Below are positions 61,502 to 64,000 of a stretch of 64,000 nucleotides of DNA, one piece after another. Below the pieces are notes generated by a model. The model saw nothing but the letters and a program-made list of their open reading frames with translations, was not told where the DNA came from and made no database searches. Positions within the stretch are counted from its first letter, which is position 1; every line of letters starts with the position of its first letter. The DNA is from Stenotrophomonas maltophilia. Its GTDB lineage: Bacteria > Pseudomonadota > Gammaproteobacteria > Xanthomonadales > Xanthomonadaceae. The DNA is taken from the NCBI RefSeq assembly GCF_004920835.1, contig NZ_QFHO01000018.1, positions 25,784 through 89,783 of the forward strand, given 5' to 3'. The translations under genes and the position numbers were made by a program.

Positions 61502-61544
61502 GAAGAAAAAAGAACGGCCGGTCGTCGTAGTGACGTACCGGCCG
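61502..61544 (-). terminator. Second terminator-like hairpin just before ilvC
   Basis: On the minus strand CGGCCGGT-type arms (61537-61544 and 61515-61522) pair over 8 bp and are followed by TTCTTTTTTCTTCC, a clear U-run. It ends 22 nt before the ilvC start and directly follows the Thr-rich mini-ORF, so it looks like a second attenuator. Confidence 0.7.
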
Positions 61545-61545
61545 G

Positions 61546-61647
61546 TCAGGGGAAAGCGGTGGGGGAGGCACCATGCATCGCACAGGCACAGCCACCACGA
61601 GGTGTCGCGGTGGTGCTGGTCCTGGTTTTGAAGGTGGCGTTGTTCAT
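61546..61647 (-). CDS. Thr-rich 33-residue mini-ORF in the ilv leader
   Basis: ATG at 61647 opens a 33-codon frame ([20 protein letters not shown] and onward) with six Thr among residues 5-15, nearly all ACC. It lies between the first terminator and the second terminator-like hairpin, and its stop is 2 nt before that hairpin. The start region is enclosed in a hairpin (GGACCTGGTTT with AAACCAGGACC, 10 of 11 paired), and no strong ribosome binding site is visible. It may be a second regulatory leader peptide that responds to threonine; this is inference. Confidence 0.45.
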   Translation of the reverse strand: MNNATFKTRTSTTATPRGGCACAMHGASPTAFP

Positions 61648-61680
61648 GGTGGTTGCGTCTGAAACCAGGTCCTGAAATGA

Positions 61681-61712
61681 AAAAACCCGCACCTGGACGG
61701 GTGCGGGTTTTT
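61681..61712 (-). terminator. ilv attenuator terminator
   Basis: A 13-bp perfect stem AAAAACCCGCACC/GGTGCGGGTTTTT with a 6-nt loop is followed by T-rich sequence on the minus strand, 25 nt after the leader-peptide stop. The 5' arm CCCGCACC can instead pair with an identical GGTGCGGG copy at 61753-61760 inside the leader frame, giving an antiterminator. Confidence 0.92.
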
Positions 61713-61736
61713 GAAGAGTTCCGGTGTGTTTGTTGC

Positions 61737-61865
61737 TTACACGCTGGCTCGTCCCGCACCTGTTGGTTGGGTAATAAGTACGAGCACAAGAATCGAACGC
61801 AGCGAGGCGGCGCCGGTGTCGGCGGCTTCGATGTGGGTTCGCGGTGGCGTGTTGTGATGCAACAT
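61737..61865 (-). CDS. Branched-chain amino acid attenuator leader peptide
   Basis: 42 codons from ATG at 61865 to TAA. Residues 24-32 read SILVLVLIT, seven consecutive Ile/Leu/Val codons (ATT CTT GTG CTC GTA CTT ATT), several of them rare in this GC-rich genome. Such control-codon runs are the hallmark of ilv/leu leader peptides: when charged tRNA is scarce the ribosome stalls here. GCTCGT within the control codons can pair with ACGAGC about 25 nt downstream, so a stalled ribosome frees the GGTGCGGG segment for antitermination. The frame ends 25 nt before the terminator, as expected. No Shine-Dalgarno sequence is visible. Peptide confirmed by translating each codon. Confidence 0.92.
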   Translation of the reverse strand: MLHHNTPPRTHIEAADTGAASLRSILVLVLITQPTGAGRASV

Positions 61866-61873
61866 GTGATCGA

Positions 61874-61902
61874 GAGAAACACAGCCGTTTCGGCGATGTC
61901 AA
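61874..61902 (-). promoter_or_regulatory. Candidate ilv operon promoter
   Basis: On the minus strand TTGACA (61902-61897), a perfect -35 hexamer, is followed after 17 nt by TTTCTC at the -10 position (weak). Transcription would start close to 61866, that is at or within a base or two of the leader-peptide ATG, which suggests a leaderless message. Confidence 0.5.
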
Positions 61903-62054
61903 CCCTTGCGATGGAATTTCCATCGGTTGCCGCTGCATCCAGTTCAATCGCTTGCAGCACAAGGATGGTTGCCGATGAAAGTGTTTCGGTGAACCCAAAT
62001 TCACTCCTTTCAGCGGGTTTTTTGCGCGGATTCCGGCGGATTTTCACCTTGGTG

Positions 62055-62076
62055 GGTGCGGACCTTGGTCCGCACC
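62055..62076. repeat. 10-bp hairpin in the ilv-ggt divergent region
   Basis: GGTGCGGACC and GGTCCGCACC pair perfectly around TT, 63 nt upstream of the gamma-glutamyltransferase start. It resembles a SMAG core without GTAG ends. The region 61903-62138 otherwise holds only presumed promoters. Confidence 0.6.
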
Positions 62077-62138
62077 GGATACACAGAAGTCGGGAACAGT
62101 GCGGACCCAGGCCAGCACCCACCCCAGAATCAACGTCC

Positions 62139-63932
62139 ATGACCTCTGCCCGATACCACGTGAAGGCCGCAGCGGCGAAGATCGGGGAACCACCCTTCCA
62201 TCGGAACCCGACCGTGTCCCGACGCCTTGCCCGTTCCCTGCTCGCCGCCGCCGTGCTGGCTGCCGTACCCGCGCTGTCCTTTGCCGCTGACCGCATTACC
62301 GGTCATACCTTCGCCACCCGATCGGAGGTGATCGCCCCGCACGCGATGGCGGCCACTTCGCAGCCGCTGGCCACCCAGATCGCGCTGGACGTGATGAAAG
62401 GGGGCGGCTCGGCGGTGGATGCCGCGATCGCCGCCAACGCCGCCCTTGGCCTGATGGAGCCGACCGGCAACGGCATCGGCGGCGACCTGTTCGCCATCGT
62501 CTGGGACCCGAAGACGCAGAAGCTGTACGGCTACAACGGCTCGGGCCGCTCGCCGAAGTCGCTCACCCTGGCCGAGTTCCAGCGCCGTGGCCTGAAGGAC
62601 ATCCCGGCCACCGGTCCACTGCCGGTGTCGGTACCGGGCGCTGTCGACGGCTGGTTCGCACTGCACGACCGCTTCGGCCGCAAGCCGATGGCCGACAACC
62701 TGGCACCGGCCATCCGCTACGCCCGCGACGGTCACCCGGTGGCTGAAGTGATCGCCTACTACTGGGACCGCTCGGTGCCCAAGCTGTCGCAGTACCCGGG
62801 CTTCAAGGAACAGTTCACGATCAACGGCCACGCCCCGCGCAAGGGCGAGATGTGGAAGAACCCGAACCTTGCCGACACCCTGCAGAAGATCGCCGACGGC
62901 GGCCGTGATGCCTTCTACAAGGGCGACATCGCCCACACCATTGGTGACTACTTCAAGGCCAATGGCGGCTACCTGAGCTACCAGGACATGGCCGACCATC
63001 ATGGCGAGTGGGTCGAGCCGGCCAGCAGCAACTACCGTGGCTACGACGTGTGGGAACTGCCGCCGAACAGCCAGGGCATCGCCGCGTTGCAGATCCTCAA
63101 TGTGCTGGAAGGCTACGACTTCTCGAAGATCCCGTTTGGTTCACCGGAGCATGTGCACCTGTTCGTTGAAGCGAAGAAGCTGGCCTTCGCCGACCGCGCG
63201 CGTTTCTACGCCGACATGGCGTTCCAGCCGGCACCGGTGCAGAAGCTGATTTCCAAGGAGTACGCCGCGCAGCGCCGCGCGCTGATCTCGATGGACAAGG
63301 CGTTGAAGGAAGTGCAGCCGGGCACGCCGAAGCAGCTGGAGCAGGGCGACACCATCTACATGACCGTGGCCGACGCCGACGGCATGATGGTGTCGTTGAT
63401 CCAGTCCAATTATCGCGGCATGGGCAGCGGCATGGCGCCGCCGGGGCTGGGCTTCATCCTGCAGGACCGTGGCGAGATGTTCGTGCTGCAGAAGAATCAT
63501 CCCAACGGCTACGCGCCGGGCAAGCGCCCGTTCCAGACCATCATTCCGGCCTTCATCACCAAGGGCGGCAAGCCGTACGCGAGCTTCGGCGTGATGGGGG
63601 GCGCGATGCAGCCGCAAGGCCACGCACAGATCGTGATGAACCTGGTGGACTTCGGGATGAACCTGCAGGAAGCCGGCGATGCGCCGCGCATCCAGCATGA
63701 AGGCTCGACCGAACCGACCGGACAGGCCACGGCAATGAGCGATGGTGGCGAAGTGAATCTTGAAACCGGCTTCCCGTACGAGACGGTGCGTGCGTTGATG
63801 CGCAAGGGGCATCGCATCGTGTTCGCCGATGGTCCGTATGGCGGGTACCAGGCGATCATGCGCGATCCCGAGACCGGGGTGTATTACGGTGCGTCGGAGA
63901 GTCGAAAGGATGGGCAGGCGGCGGGGTATTGA
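62139..63932 (+). CDS. Gamma-glutamyltransferase-family (Ntn-hydrolase) protein
   Basis: 597 residues from ATG 62139, or 572 from a GTG at 62214 that starts exactly at a signal peptide ([20 protein letters not shown], cut after SFA); the latter may be the true start. Family features: [54 protein letters not shown]. The self-cleavage site reads [20 protein letters not shown], with the nucleophile Thr but Ile-Tyr instead of the usual Thr-His, as in YwrD-like members. Periplasmic glutathione or gamma-glutamyl peptide hydrolysis is the probable role, though true GGT activity is uncertain. Divergent from the ilv operon. Confidence 0.9.
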   Translation: MTSARYHVKAAAAKIGEPPFHRNPTVSRRLARSLLAAAVLAAVPALSFAADRITGHTFATRSEVIAPHAMAATSQPLATQIALDVMKGGGSAVDAAIAANAALGLMEPTGNGIGGDLFAIVWDPKTQKLYGYNGSGRSPKSLTLAEFQRRGLKDIPATGPLPVSVPGAVDGWFALHDRFGRKPMADNLAPAIRYARDGHPVAEVIAYYWDRSVPKLSQYPGFKEQFTINGHAPRKGEMWKNPNLADTLQKIADGGRDAFYKGDIAHTIGDYFKANGGYLSYQDMADHHGEWVEPASSNYRGYDVWELPPNSQGIAALQILNVLEGYDFSKIPFGSPEHVHLFVEAKKLAFADRARFYADMAFQPAPVQKLISKEYAAQRRALISMDKALKEVQPGTPKQLEQGDTIYMTVADADGMMVSLIQSNYRGMGSGMAPPGLGFILQDRGEMFVLQKNHPNGYAPGKRPFQTIIPAFITKGGKPYASFGVMGGAMQPQGHAQIVMNLVDFGMNLQEAGDAPRIQHEGSTEPTGQATAMSDGGEVNLETGFPYETVRALMRKGHRIVFADGPYGGYQAIMRDPETGVYYGASESRKDGQAAGY

Positions 63933-64000
63933 GGTTTCCCGGCCACCGGGCTGAGCCCCCTCTGCGGTGTCGGTTCAGAAGCTGGATTGCGTGATTGGGC
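63933..64000. other. Right edge, no feature visible
   Basis: 68 nt after the last stop codon. No hairpin, start codon with ribosome binding site or repeat end is clear before the window closes. Confidence 0.5.

Noticed and set aside
61653..62138. N-terminal extension of the gamma-glutamyltransferase by about 160 codons
   Set aside because: It would overlap the ilv leader on the opposite strand and add no domain; a signal peptide starts much later.

Overview
The window comes from a GC-rich gammaproteobacterium of the Xanthomonadaceae, most probably Stenotrophomonas maltophilia or a close relative. Two things point there. The tolC-pcm-smeRo-smeO-smeP gene order is the five-gene SmeOP-TolC multidrug efflux cluster described in S. 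maltophilia. The intergenic spaces are also full of short palindromes bounded by GTAG/CTAC, the SMAG-type repeats of that species. The content is ordinary chromosomal DNA. I see no tRNA, rRNA, CRISPR array, prophage or insertion sequence.

Layout. 0-4.3 kb: end of a thioredoxin-fold isomerase, a tandem pair of secreted amidohydrolases (one has lost its metal ligands), an AMP nucleosidase and a DUF924 protein. 4.3-10 kb: a glutaredoxin-rhodanese fusion, a polysaccharide deacetylase, a methyltransferase, an SGNH hydrolase, AlaA and RsgA. 10-15 kb: a DUF1704 metalloprotease-like protein, a repeat-rich spacer and a TonB-dependent receptor. 15-21.8 kb: a citrate-type uptake module. It has an outer-membrane porin, a CitMHS symporter and an acetoacetyl-CoA reductase, divergent from a TctD/TctE-like two-component pair that carries its own periplasmic binding protein. 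21.8-31 kb: a C4-dicarboxylate module with a LuxR-type regulator, a DctB-like hybrid kinase, a second porin, DctA and malic enzyme MaeB. 31-35.5 kb: a secreted BSP-like peptidase overlapping a GH92 mannosidase. 35.9-41 kb: envelope and LPS genes (zinc-finger protein, glycosyltransferase, O-antigen ligase, LpxL-type acyltransferase, WaaA). 41-50 kb: a permease and the SmeOP-TolC cluster. 50-51.7 kb: a LysR/SDR divergent pair.

51.8-61.9 kb holds a long branched-chain amino acid operon on the minus strand: ilvC-ilvG-ilvM-ilvA-leuA-methyltransferase-leuC-leuD-leuB. A 42-residue leader peptide with an Ile-Leu-Val-Leu-Val-Leu-Ile run, and a matching terminator/antiterminator, precede it. A second, Thr-rich mini-ORF and a second terminator-like hairpin follow before ilvC. 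A gamma-glutamyltransferase-family gene closes the window.

The least explained signal is a family of three palindromic elements (11539-11642, 11789-11892, 22516-22617). Each has a loop of exactly 52 nt with related sequence and covarying inner hairpins, enclosed by perfect 25-26 bp arms whose sequences are unrelated between copies.
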